Notes: generated from the sequence alone by a model not told the origin. A stretch of DNA of 64,000 nucleotides from Acidobacteriota bacterium (GCA_029776225.1 JAKOTR010000032.1:101008-165007); one strand, 5' to 3'; shown: positions 35,024 through 44,351, counted from the stretch's first letter. Made by a program: numbers and translations.

Positions 35024-35454
35024 CTTTCTCCGTCCCTTCCCAGCACCGCGACGCCGGCTACGATGACCATGATGCCGAGGAACTTAGGCAGGTTCACCGT
35101 CTCCCCGAACAGCCAGACCGACAGCGCGGCCACCCAGACGTAAGTCAGCGAGATGATCGGATACAGCAGCGAGAGTTCTTCGTCCCGGAGAGCGAAAACG
35201 AAGACAACCGTCATCAGCCCGTAAAGCATGTATCCGCCGATCAGGTTCGGGCTGGTCGCCATCGCCCACAGATTCGCCCAGATGCCGGACAGCGTCGTCC
35301 AGGGCGCGCCCACGGCGGACGCTTTCGCTCCCGTCTTAATCAGAACCTGGCCCGCCGCTCCCAGCAATGTGCAAAGGAACACCAGTCCGACCGACTGGCG
35401 CCGGCTCAGGGCCTTCTTGGGCATAGTGGTTGGGGGTGGTGCAGCAGCGCGCAA
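35020..35454 (-). CDS. Half-size EamA/DMT-type membrane transporter subunit (partner)
   Basis: A protein of up to 144 residues with four membrane helices and the same layout as its neighbour: LGAAGQVLIKTGAK in helix one and DEELSLLYPIISLTYVWVAALSVWLFGE in helix three. The start at 35454 is TTG, chosen because GGGAGGAG stands directly upstream, though the spacing is short; an ATG at 35424 (MPKKALSRR) without a visible ribosome site is the alternative. With the overlapping gene downstream it probably forms an antiparallel or heterodimeric transporter, as EmrE- or ArnE/ArnF-type proteins do. Confidence 0.75.
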   Translation of the reverse strand: MRAAAPPPTTMPKKALSRRQSVGLVFLCTLLGAAGQVLIKTGAKASAVGAPWTTLSGIWANLWAMATSPNLIGGYMLYGLMTVVFVFALRDEELSLLYPIISLTYVWVAALSVWLFGETVNLPKFLGIMVIVAGVAVLGRDGER

Positions 35455-35551
35455 TTCTCCTCCCGGATGTTACCACATTAATCATAGCGTGACCGGCTGT
35501 TCTCTGGCCCTACGCGGGAATTCCGGCCCGGAAATTTACGTTCAACTAATA

Positions 35552-35586
35552 GCTGCTTCGGTTGCGTTATGGCTGCTTCGGTTGCG
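35552..35586. repeat. 15-nt direct repeat, 20-nt period, across a stop codon
   Basis: GCTGCTTCGGTTGCG occurs at 35552-35566 and again, identically, at 35572-35586. The second copy encodes the last residues of the secreted BNR-repeat protein (minus strand) and the first lies in its 3' untranslated region. This looks like a short tandem duplication that included the gene end. Confidence 0.8.
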
Positions 35587-36442
35587 GCTCGGTCTCGGCT
35601 GCGGTCCCTGAAGGCTCGGGCAGAAACGTAACCTCACCCTCCCGGCATTCCCCCACCTGCACCAGAAAGCTCGCCACCCGCTCCCATTGCTTCGCGGTTT
35701 GCTTCTCGACCACGTACGACTTCGAAGCCGCGTCCGCGCGCAAGCGATATACCGAGGCCGCCTCGGTTTTCTTCCTCGGGATCGGGCGGCTGCTCGTCTC
35801 GCGGACGGCCCAGCTCTCCCCACCGTTCGTCGTTTCGAGCACGGCGTAGCGATCGCCTTCCTCGCCCGCCTGCATCTGGTCGATCCACATCGTGCCGTGC
35901 GTCTTGGAATCGAAGTGGTAGTGCTCGATCAAAGCCACCCGGCTCTCGCTAAACACGGGCCGCGCGCGCCAGGTCTTTCCCCCGTCGCGCGTCAGCAGCA
36001 GAAAGGGATCGCGCGGGAGCGCTCCAAGCACCTGGCCGGCAATCCAACCCGACTCCAGGTCGAAAAACTGCACCTGCTCCAGTCCGCCGCCGCGAATGCG
36101 CTCGTGCGGCTCCACCCACGTTTTGCCTCCGTCGTCGCTCGACAGCAGGACCGAAAAGAGCGTGGTGGCGTCTGTGTGCAGGTTTCCGGAGAGCACGATC
36201 CTCAAACCCGAAAAACCCAACCCCGATAATTCGAGGTAAACCGGGCAAGGATGCTCGGCGGGACAGGTCAGTCCGAAGCTGCGCACGTCCTCCTGGGTGC
36301 AGGAGAACGGAAGCCGGATGGGCGCCCCCGTGTTTGTCAGTCTGGGCGGCTCGCTGGCCGCGGGCGGTTCACTAACCGCAGGCGTCTGCGCTCCCAGGGC
36401 GGCGGCGGTCAACAGGCAGCAGGCGAGCTTCAGGCCCGTCAT
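35567..36442 (-). CDS. Secreted BNR-repeat (sialidase/Ycf48-like) protein
   Basis: A 291-residue exported protein. The N-terminus MTGLKLACCLLTAAALGAQT is a signal peptide. Three BNR/photosystem-stability-type repeats are seen: SSDDGGKTWVEP, TRDGGKTWRAR and TTNGGESWAVRE, which build beta-propeller blades. Four cysteines lie in the first third (FSCTQEDV, LTCPAEHPC and one later), possibly disulfide bonded. The ATG at 36442 was preferred over a GTG three codons earlier, with a weak ribosome site in both cases. The function is unknown; relatives occur among secreted proteins without proven enzymatic activity. Confidence 0.7.
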   Translation of the reverse strand: MTGLKLACCLLTAAALGAQTPAVSEPPAASEPPRLTNTGAPIRLPFSCTQEDVRSFGLTCPAEHPCPVYLELSGLGFSGLRIVLSGNLHTDATTLFSVLLSSDDGGKTWVEPHERIRGGGLEQVQFFDLESGWIAGQVLGALPRDPFLLLTRDGGKTWRARPVFSESRVALIEHYHFDSKTHGTMWIDQMQAGEEGDRYAVLETTNGGESWAVRETSSRPIPRKKTEAASVYRLRADAASKSYVVEKQTAKQWERVASFLVQVGECREGEVTFLPEPSGTAAETEPQPKQP

Positions 36443-36500
36443 GGCAATCACTCACGATTGTATCCGGATGCGGCGGCCCGTGATAAAATCCCAGTCACCG

Positions 36501-36905
36501 ATGAGGGAGTGGCTGAGCAGGCTGCGTCCGAGGCGACCGGGGCCATTGATGGGCGCCCCACCGGTCCGGCGCCCCAAGTCCTACTCCGCCCGCAGTGGCT
36601 ACGTCTACGTATACCAGTACGAGGGATACCGCCAGAGGGGCCCGGAAAAGGCCACTGAGTACGTCTTTCAGATCTCTGCCGACCGCAAGACGGTCGACTA
36701 CGTTTCGGTGTTTTTGCCCCCATCGGCCACCACCGCGTGGGAGGACGCGCATTACCGCCTCGGCGCCAACGAGCGCTATGCCATAGCGAAAATGGCGCTC
36801 TTCCAGGCCTTCGACGAGCGCGAGAACCCGCAGCTCATGCGGCAGGCCATTATCGTCCGCCGCGCCGACGCCGAAAGCATCCTGGACACCCTCGGTTTGG
36901 GATGA
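36501..36905 (+). CDS. Unrecognised small protein
   Basis: I do not recognise this protein of 134 residues (or 118 if it starts at 36549). The N-terminus is basic and proline-rich; the rest (YVYVYQYEGYRQRG, then EYVFQISADRKTVDYVSVFL, then ERYAIAKMALFQAFDE) looks like a compact alpha/beta fold with no signal peptide or membrane helix. Codon use and GC match its neighbours, and the frame is uninterrupted to a clean stop, which supports a real gene. Neither start has a strong ribosome site. An unrecognised membrane protein gene follows 79 bp downstream on the same strand and may be cotranscribed. Confidence 0.6.
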   Translation: MREWLSRLRPRRPGPLMGAPPVRRPKSYSARSGYVYVYQYEGYRQRGPEKATEYVFQISADRKTVDYVSVFLPPSATTAWEDAHYRLGANERYAIAKMALFQAFDERENPQLMRQAIIVRRADAESILDTLGLG

Positions 36906-36952
36906 ACCCCGGCCGCGGTGTTACCCAAGCGCCTGGAAAAGCGTCCTTTAAG

Positions 36953-36972
36953 TGCGCTAACATGCGCTAACA
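36953..36972. repeat. 10-nt tandem repeat (2 copies)
   Basis: TGCGCTAACA occurs twice without a gap, 12 bp before the start codon of the membrane protein gene at 36985. It could be a regulator half-site pair or simple slippage; nothing else distinguishes the two. Confidence 0.5.
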
Positions 36973-36984
36973 GAAGATCCGGTC

Positions 36985-37770
36985 ATGTCCGAGTCGCCCA
37001 TCCCTCCGCAGCTTGAGCCGATGTCGCGGCGCCCGTTCTCTTTCTATCCGCCCATTCTCAATATCGAGCACAACGAATGGCGGTTTAAGAAGGCCACCTG
37101 GTCGGAAGTTCTTGTGGCGAACGCCAAGAGCGATTTGGAGATCTGGATCCCCCGGCGGCTGCTGGGCGAAATTTCCAGCGTCGATGAGCCGATTATGATC
37201 GTGGGCCTGACCAGGGAACTGGAGTACCGGGCCGGCAGTGTGTGGCCGCACGAGCGCCGCGTTATCCAAATGCCGCCGCCGCCCATGAGAGAAGCGCCCC
37301 GGCCGGAGCAGGCGCCCGCTCCCCCCGAATCGCGTCCTCTATCGGCCATCCGCGGAAGAACCGACAAGACGGAATCGCGCGTCAGCCGGCTCATTGCCAT
37401 GCTGCTTGGCGGGGTAGCGGTCGTACTCGCCTTCCTGCTCTTCATCATCCACGGCGGCGCTTTTCGGACGGTGAAATTCACCGCGACGGACCAGGATTTC
37501 CTCATGCTCTCGCGCACCGACGACTACTTCTCCGTCGTGCGCAAACTGGGTCCGCCCGGCGAGGACCGCTGGCGCGAGAAGAGCGGAGAGCTGCAATACC
37601 GCGCCCTATGGTACCCCGAGCGCTCCTACTACATCATTCTGCTCGGCACTGACCGCAACGACGCCCGCTACATCGGAGCCCTCGACCGCAACTGGCGCGT
37701 GATTCATTACGTGGACCTCCCCAACGGAGGCACTACCGCCTCCCTGATGCGCGGCTTGCAGAAGTTCTGA
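36985..37770 (+). CDS. Unrecognised single-pass membrane protein
   Basis: I do not recognise this 261-residue protein. Residues 1-95 form a soluble, probably cytoplasmic domain (RPFSFYPPILNIEHNEWRF, then WIPRRLLGEISSVDEPIMIV), residues 96-130 are proline-rich and disordered, one membrane helix spans about 136-156 (LIAMLLGGVAVVLAFLLFII), and residues 160-261 form an outside domain with RTDDYFSVVRKLGPPGEDRW and ERSYYIILLGTDR. It ends cleanly before the acetyl-CoA synthetase gene. The two-domain, membrane-spanning layout suggests a sensor or anchor; no catalytic motif is visible. Confidence 0.65.
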   Translation: MSESPIPPQLEPMSRRPFSFYPPILNIEHNEWRFKKATWSEVLVANAKSDLEIWIPRRLLGEISSVDEPIMIVGLTRELEYRAGSVWPHERRVIQMPPPPMREAPRPEQAPAPPESRPLSAIRGRTDKTESRVSRLIAMLLGGVAVVLAFLLFIIHGGAFRTVKFTATDQDFLMLSRTDDYFSVVRKLGPPGEDRWREKSGELQYRALWYPERSYYIILLGTDRNDARYIGALDRNWRVIHYVDLPNGGTTASLMRGLQKF

Positions 37771-37894
37771 CCGCGCCGCAGCCGCTCCGTCTGGCCCCGT
37801 CTTTTTAAAAAGCCGCACTGGCTCCTCTGTGCTTTAATAGGAAACAGCCCCTCAGAGCGGGTTATTGCAGCAGAAATTCACTACAGAGGAGCTT

Positions 37895-39850
<1,956 letters not shown>

Positions 39851-39899
39851 GCCGGCGCAGGCGTTCGGGCCTCAGACGACCGGCGCCAGCGCCCCGGCT

Positions 39900-40679
39900 T
39901 CAAAGAAAAATCGAACCTTCGAGATACAGTACGGCTTGGCCGGAGATGCTCACCCTGTCTCCCTGCAGCTCGCACCAAAGTTCGCCGCCCCGCGGGGACA
40001 CCTGAAGCGCTTGTAAGCTCGTCTTGCCCAGGCGGTCCGCCCAGTAGGGAACCAGCGTGCAGTGCGCCGAGCCCGTCACTGGATCTTCCGGAATGCCGCT
40101 TCGGGGTGCGAAGAAGCGCGAAACAAAATCGGCCTGCCTGCCCGGAGCGGTGACGATCGTGGCGAAGCAGTCGATCTGCGCCAGCGCGTGCAGGTCGGGC
40201 GCCAGCGTCCGGACTTCGTCCTCGGAATCGTAAACGGCCATGTAATCGCGCGCAAGGTACAGCTCGCGTGGCGCTTTTCCCAGCGCTCTCTCCAGCGCGG
40301 CATTGGGCTCGCATCGCTGCGCTGGGCGGGCCGGAAAATCCATCGCGAGCAGGTCCCCGTTCCGGCGTACGCGCAGTTCTCCGCTGCGCGTTTGAAACCG
40401 GATCACCCCGGCCTCCCGGTCGAGGTATTCGAAAATCACGAACGCCGAGGCGAGTGTGGCGTGGCCGCAGAGATCCACTTCGCACGTGGGCGTAAACCAC
40501 CGAAGCTCGTAGCTCTTCCCCGAGCGCACGAGGAAAGCGGTCTCCGAAAGGTTGTTTTCGGCCGCAATCGCCTGCATCCGCTCATCTTCGAGCCAGCCCT
40601 CCAGAAGACACACCGCCGCCGGATTTCCTGCAAACAAACGGCTGGTGAAAGCATCTACTTGGAATAGAGGGATTCTCAC
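39900..40679 (-). CDS. PhzF-family isomerase/epimerase-like protein
   Basis: A 259-residue protein of the diaminopimelate-epimerase-like PhzF family. Typical segments are RIPLFQVDAFTSRLFAGNPA at the N-terminus, ENNLSETAFLV with the catalytic-region glutamate near residue 44, FTPTCEVDLCGHATLA near residue 63, and GIPEDPVTGSAHCTLVPYW near residue 205. The GTG at 40679 was chosen because the family begins here; a longer frame upstream has no similarity. Physiological substrates are unknown for most members. It is divergent from the peroxiredoxin gene with 58 bp between starts. Confidence 0.87.
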   Translation of the reverse strand: MRIPLFQVDAFTSRLFAGNPAAVCLLEGWLEDERMQAIAAENNLSETAFLVRSGKSYELRWFTPTCEVDLCGHATLASAFVIFEYLDREAGVIRFQTRSGELRVRRNGDLLAMDFPARPAQRCEPNAALERALGKAPRELYLARDYMAVYDSEDEVRTLAPDLHALAQIDCFATIVTAPGRQADFVSRFFAPRSGIPEDPVTGSAHCTLVPYWADRLGKTSLQALQVSPRGGELWCELQGDRVSISGQAVLYLEGSIFL

Positions 40680-40737
40680 GGTTTTCCCAGTATAGTTTGG
40701 CCGGGACAACCGGGAACCCGCTTTGTAGGAGGGACAG

Positions 40738-41259
40738 GTGAAACGAAATCTTTTGACGGCCGCGCTGGTGTTTGCCCTGGCCGCCCACGCCCAGTTGAAG
40801 CCGCCGGCTCTGAAATTGAAAGTGGGCGATATGGCTCCCGATTTCTCCTTGCGCTCCACCACGGGCCAGGAAGTCAGGCTGTCGGATTTTCGCGGCAAGC
40901 GCAACGTCGTTCTGGCATTCTTCCCCGCAGCCTTCACCGGCGGTTGCACGAAGGAAGTGAATGGATACCAGGCTGGTATTCAGAAGTTTGCGAACATGGA
41001 TACAGAGGTCTTCGCGATCAGCACGGATAATCTCCCCACGCTCAGGCACTGGGCGGAGGAACAGAAACTCAGCTATCCGCTGCTCAGCGACTTCATGAGG
41101 AACGTTTCCGCGCAATACGGCGTGCTGATCCCGGAGGCTGGTTTGGCTTACCGCACCACGTTCGTGATCGATAAGGAGGGGCGCATCCGCCACATCGAAC
41201 AAGGCAACAGCGCTATCGATCCTACAGGCGCCGAGCTGGCCTGCAGCCGCCTGCGCTGA
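40738..41259 (+). CDS. Secreted peroxiredoxin (AhpC/TSA-type)
   Basis: A 173-residue thiol peroxidase with a signal peptide (MKRNLLTAALVFALAAHAQ, cleavage about residue 18). The mature part begins VGDMAPDFSLRSTTGQEV and carries the active site FPAAFTGGCTKE with the peroxidatic cysteine in the PxxxTxxC pattern; the arginine of TTFVIDKEGRI-type sequence is further on. A second cysteine sits near the C-terminus (LACSRLR), a possible resolving residue. It would reduce peroxides in the periplasm. The GTG start has a strong AGGAGGGACAG ribosome site. Confidence 0.9.
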   Translation: MKRNLLTAALVFALAAHAQLKPPALKLKVGDMAPDFSLRSTTGQEVRLSDFRGKRNVVLAFFPAAFTGGCTKEVNGYQAGIQKFANMDTEVFAISTDNLPTLRHWAEEQKLSYPLLSDFMRNVSAQYGVLIPEAGLAYRTTFVIDKEGRIRHIEQGNSAIDPTGAELACSRLR

Positions 41260-41298
41260 AGGGCTTACGCGCAGAAGCTGAAGGGCTTACGAGCAGAA
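41255..41298. repeat. 22-nt tandem repeat (2 copies) across the peroxiredoxin stop
   Basis: Two adjacent 22-nt units, 41255-41276 and 41277-41298, beginning GCTGAAGGGCTTACG, differ by a single base (C versus A at the sixteenth position). The TGA stop of the peroxiredoxin lies in the first unit. Probably a recent tandem duplication. Confidence 0.85.
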
Positions 41299-41300
41299 AA

Positions 41301-41396
41301 AGAAAAGAGGACCGCCTTCTCGCATCCCCTTAACCAACATGCCGTGCAATGCGTTTGTTTTCAGCCAGGCTGAAATTGCACGGACCGGCGGTCCTC
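41301..41396 (-). terminator. Large nested hairpin with U-rich tail, 3' of the receiver gene
   Basis: Three nested perfect inverted repeats: outer GAGGACCGCC (41307-41316) with GGCGGTCCTC (41387-41396); middle CCGTGCAAT (41342-41350) with ATTGCACGG (41375-41383); inner TTTCAGC (41359-41365) with GCTGAAA (41369-41375, sharing one base). Read on the minus strand the outer stem is followed by TTTTCTTTTTC, as in a factor-independent terminator for the receiver gene that ends at 41406. On the plus strand there is only a weak T run. It is far larger than a normal terminator. Confidence 0.6.
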
Positions 41397-41405
41397 ACCC
41401 CGTTT

Positions 41406-41885
41406 TCATACAGGGTTAGCGCGCGCCGCGGCGGTTCCCAGCGCCTGGTATCCGGCGCGCGCCTTCTCCCAGTTTTCCTTCCAGTGGCGCCACGCCAGGC
41501 TGACCACCCGGAAGACCTCGGTTGCGTCGAAGGGCTTCATCAGCAGGTCGTACGCGCCCATGCTGAGCACCTCCGCCCAGAGGATATCGTCGGCAAGCCG
41601 GGAAGTTACGATCAGCACGGGACCGTCGGGCATCGAGACCACATCCGCCAGCATCCCCTTCCAGTCGCCATCGGGAAGGCTCTCCTCGCAGAGTACGACC
41701 GCCACCATGCTGCTGCTCATCACATCCAGCGCTTCGCGGCTGGACCGCACTGCCTGGACCTTCAACGTGGAGTTCCGGAACGCCTGTTCGAGGAAAACGT
41801 GGTCGCCCTCGAACGGGCTCACGCAGAGAACCGTAGCGGATTCGCTGGCCGGTATACGGGATGCCCTATGATTCCCAGTTGCCAT
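41406..41885 (-). CDS. Degenerate receiver-domain (CheY-like) protein
   Basis: A 159-residue single-domain response-regulator fold. The strand-one motif that normally ends in two aspartates reads VLCVSPFEGD (residues 19-28), and the phospho-acceptor position four residues before the conserved proline is Glu67 (LCEESLPDG) instead of Asp. The switch threonine (LIVTS, Thr94) and the lysine (LLMKPFD, Lys117) are kept. So it is probably a pseudo-receiver that cannot be phosphorylated normally and may mimic the active state. GGGAAG precedes the ATG at 7 bp. A sigma-54-type promoter lies upstream. No kinase is nearby. Confidence 0.82.
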   Translation of the reverse strand: MATGNHRASRIPASESATVLCVSPFEGDHVFLEQAFRNSTLKVQAVRSSREALDVMSSSMVAVVLCEESLPDGDWKGMLADVVSMPDGPVLIVTSRLADDILWAEVLSMGAYDLLMKPFDATEVFRVVSLAWRHWKENWEKARAGYQALGTAAARANPV

Positions 41886-41941
41886 TCTTAAACTTCCCGC
41901 TTGGAATAATAAAAATGCTTCGCAGCTTCGCATTAAGAATG

Positions 41942-41957
41942 AGCAATCCCGGTGCCA
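41942..41957 (-). promoter_or_regulatory. Sigma-54 (-24/-12) promoter of the receiver gene
   Basis: The minus strand reads TGGCACCGGGATTGCT: TGGCAC (41952-41957), 5 bp, TTGC (41943-41946) and T. This gives GG-N10-GC and matches the sigma-54 consensus TGGCACGN4TTGCW at all but one position. Transcription would start near 41931, giving a leader of about 45 nt. No enhancer-binding activator gene is in the window. Confidence 0.65.
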
Positions 41958-42010
41958 TCGTTATCCTACTGAGGCCAGATGAAACCGTGTAAGAATCGTG
42001 GTTTGAGATC

Positions 42011-43270
42011 GTGTATTTTCTTCAGGGGAGGGCAAAAATTTTTCCCTTTGATTGTCCGCTAATCTCAAACCCGCACCTGCTCACCATCCTTTCCCATTTC
42101 TGGCCGAGCCGGCTGGATGTGAGCCGGTTTCCCGTGGAGCGCAGGCTCTTTCCCACCGAGCCCGGCGTCAGCGTTCTGGTCGAAACGCAGCACCCGCAGG
42201 GATCGCCGGCAGGCGAAGTAGTGCTCGTGCACGGGCTCGAAAGCTCCAGCGCTGCGGGATACATGAAAAGCTCCGCGCAGGCCGTGCTGGAGGCGGGCTT
42301 TTCAGCTCACCGGTTTAATCTTCGCAGTTGCGGCGGGGCGCCGTCGAAAACGGGATACCACTCCGGACTCACCAGCGACCTACTGGCCTATCTGCGTTTC
42401 CTTCGCTCGGAAACGCGCGCTCCCATTTTCCTCGTTGGCTTTTCCCTCGGCGGCAATGTCTCCCTGAAGCTCGCGGGAGAACTGGGCGGCGAGGGCCGCG
42501 AGTTGCTTGCCGGCGTGTGCGCCGTTTCCACCCCGATCGACCTGTCCGCCTGCGTACGGCGCCTGGAACACCCGAGTAATTTCATCTATCATCGCCGTTT
42601 TGTCCTGCGGCTCAAGCGAAGAATCCGCCGCCTCTCTCCAGAGATTCAGGGCCTCAACTCCATCAAGACCGTTCGCGAGTTCGACGACCGTATTACAGCT
42701 CCCGCCTTCGGCTTCCGTGACGCGGAACATTACTACACCACGCAGTCCTGCTGGCAATTCTTCGATGAAATCCGGGTGCCCGCTCTCCTGATTCAGGCAA
42801 AAGACGATCCTGTAATCCCCTTCGCGGTCTTCGAGCGTCCCGGCCTCTTTCGAAACCCCAACATCCGCCTGCTCGCTTCCGAACACGGCGGTCATCTCGG
42901 TTTCCTCTCCCGCCGCCGCCCGCGCTTCTGGCTGGGGTCCGCCCTTGTCGAATGGATGCGTTCTCTCTCGAATACCCCGTCCCGCGCCTCCCGGCAGCCA
43001 TGCGCCGCATTGACCTCAATGCCTTGCCCCACTCATACTCGGAATAGCGGGAAGGCGACAGGGGAGGTGCTTATGGACCACATTTCGGAAGACGAGTTGG
43101 ATCGCTACGCCGCGCGCTCGCTGCCGGCAGCCCGAACCGCCGCAGTCGAGGAGCACCTCCTCATCTGCGAATTCTGCCAGGACCGCCTCGATCTCACCGA
43201 GGAATTCATCGCCGCCCTTCGCGCAGCCGTTCAACAGCGGCGCCGTGCCGCGAAAAAGAAGGATAGCTGA
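42011..43270 (+). CDS. YheT-type alpha/beta hydrolase, in frame with a C-terminal zinc-finger-like segment
   Basis: Residues 1 to about 315 are an alpha/beta hydrolase of the YheT family: ISNPHLLTILSHFWPSR at the N-terminus, VVLVHGLESSS (oxyanion region), the nucleophile elbow GFSLGGNVSLK near residue 139, an acid in IQAKDDPVIPF and the catalytic histidine in EHGGHLGF. No stop follows; the frame continues through a 40-residue low-complexity stretch into a 65-residue segment described separately. The GTG at 42011 has only a weak ribosome site. The function of YheT proteins, putative esterases, is not settled. Confidence 0.8.
   Translation: MYFLQGRAKIFPFDCPLISNPHLLTILSHFWPSRLDVSRFPVERRLFPTEPGVSVLVETQHPQGSPAGEVVLVHGLESSSAAGYMKSSAQAVLEAGFSAHRFNLRSCGGAPSKTGYHSGLTSDLLAYLRFLRSETRAPIFLVGFSLGGNVSLKLAGELGGEGRELLAGVCAVSTPIDLSACVRRLEHPSNFIYHRRFVLRLKRRIRRLSPEIQGLNSIKTVREFDDRITAPAFGFRDAEHYYTTQSCWQFFDEIRVPALLIQAKDDPVIPFAVFERPGLFRNPNIRLLASEHGGHLGFLSRRRPRFWLGSALVEWMRSLSNTPSRASRQPCAALTSMPCPTHTRNSGKATGEVLMDHISEDELDRYAARSLPAARTAAVEEHLLICEFCQDRLDLTEEFIAALRAAVQQRRRAAKKKDS
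43073..43270 (+). CDS. Small zinc-finger-like (anti-sigma-factor type) protein, possibly separately initiated
   Basis: A 65-residue unit starting MDHISEDELDRYAARSL, with HLLICEFCQDRL; the histidine and CxxC spacing resemble the N-terminal zinc-binding anti-sigma domain (HxxxCxxC). It is in the same frame as the YheT-type hydrolase, but has its own ATG preceded by GGGGAGGTGCTT, a far better ribosome site than that of the hydrolase. It could be a separate protein made from an internal start, or the tail of a fusion. No sigma factor gene is adjacent. Confidence 0.6.
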   Translation: MDHISEDELDRYAARSLPAARTAAVEEHLLICEFCQDRLDLTEEFIAALRAAVQQRRRAAKKKDS

Positions 43271-43319
43271 CCAGCAAGTTTACAGAGGAGCAGCCTGGGT
43301 TGGGATATGCTGATATGCC

Positions 43320-44351
43320 ATGAGACATCTCGGCATTACAATAGCCCTCACAGCCCTCTTAACTCTGTCAGCATGCCAGTCGCGGCCGCGCGTTACGGTT
43401 TCCGACTTTGCCGGCCGCTGGGACATGACCGTCACCACCGCCGATGAAACCTATCCAAGCTGGATGGAAGTGGTCCAAAAAGATGGCGAGCTGTCCGTGC
43501 GCGCCCAGGAGCGCACCGGAAACGTGCATCCTGTCGCGGCCGCGAACCTCGAAGGCTCGAGCCTCATAGTCACAGTCTCGGACGCCGTTCCCGCTCGGCC
43601 CGCGGAAGAAGGCCGCCCTGCCTCTCCCGCCCGGCCCGCTCTTATCTGGGAGTTGAGCCTCGAAAACGGCAAGCTCACCGGCGTTCAGAAACGCGGCGAT
43701 GAGAGCGCGCAGATCGCCGGCGTTCGCGCCCCGGACTTGAAACGACCCGCTCCCAAGGAATGGACCGAGCCCGAACCCCTGTTCAACGGCAAGGATCTCA
43801 CCGGATGGGAACCGCTCGCGAACACACCGGACACCAGAGAACTCCCATTCCGCTGGACAGCCCAGAACGGCGAGCTCGTAAACGAAGCGAAAGGCCCCAA
43901 CATCCGCACCACACGCACCTTCGACGACTTCAAGCTTCACATCGAATACTTCTGTCCTCCGGGTGAAAACAGCGGCATCTATCTTCGCGGCCGCTACGAA
44001 GTGCAGGTTACCGCCCCGCCCTCGGAGCGCCGTACCCCTCGCCCCTCCTCACGCCCTGCGGGCGGATACAGAAACCCCTACGGCACCGTGGGCTGCATCT
44101 ACGGTTTCCTCGGACCGTCCACTCCGCCGGCCTTCCAACCCGACTGGCAGACCTTTGACATCACTCTCGTCGGGCGAATGGTGACGGTGGTTTTCAACGG
44201 CGTCACCCTCATCGATAACCAGGAGATCCCGGGCATCACGGGCGGCGCTATCGACAGCAACGAAGCCGAACCAGGCCCGATTTATCTGCAAGGCGACCAC
44301 CGCGGCGGAATCCGCTACCGCAACATCACCATTTCTGTCCCGAAGCTCTAA
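43320..44351 (+). CDS. DUF1080 (3-keto-disaccharide hydrolase-type) lipoprotein
   Basis: A 343-residue lipoprotein: the signal ends in LTLSAC, a lipobox with Cys19. Residues about 25-140 form a small beta domain (DFAGRWDMTVTTADETYPSW). The DUF1080 jelly-roll domain starts at LFNGKDLTGWEPL near residue 155 and includes ENSGIYLRGRYEVQV and GPIYLQGDHRGGIRYRNI, all hallmark segments. This family is related to laminin-G/glycosidase folds and includes 3-keto-glycoside hydrolases. With the Gfo/Idh oxidoreductase after it, it may cleave oxidised glycosides in the periplasm. Confidence 0.87.
   Translation: MRHLGITIALTALLTLSACQSRPRVTVSDFAGRWDMTVTTADETYPSWMEVVQKDGELSVRAQERTGNVHPVAAANLEGSSLIVTVSDAVPARPAEEGRPASPARPALIWELSLENGKLTGVQKRGDESAQIAGVRAPDLKRPAPKEWTEPEPLFNGKDLTGWEPLANTPDTRELPFRWTAQNGELVNEAKGPNIRTTRTFDDFKLHIEYFCPPGENSGIYLRGRYEVQVTAPPSERRTPRPSSRPAGGYRNPYGTVGCIYGFLGPSTPPAFQPDWQTFDITLVGRMVTVVFNGVTLIDNQEIPGITGGAIDSNEAEPGPIYLQGDHRGGIRYRNITISVPKL

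Noticed and set aside
37800..37850. TGCTTTAAT as an extended -10 before acs
   Set aside because: No supporting -35 element at a proper distance; too weak to list.
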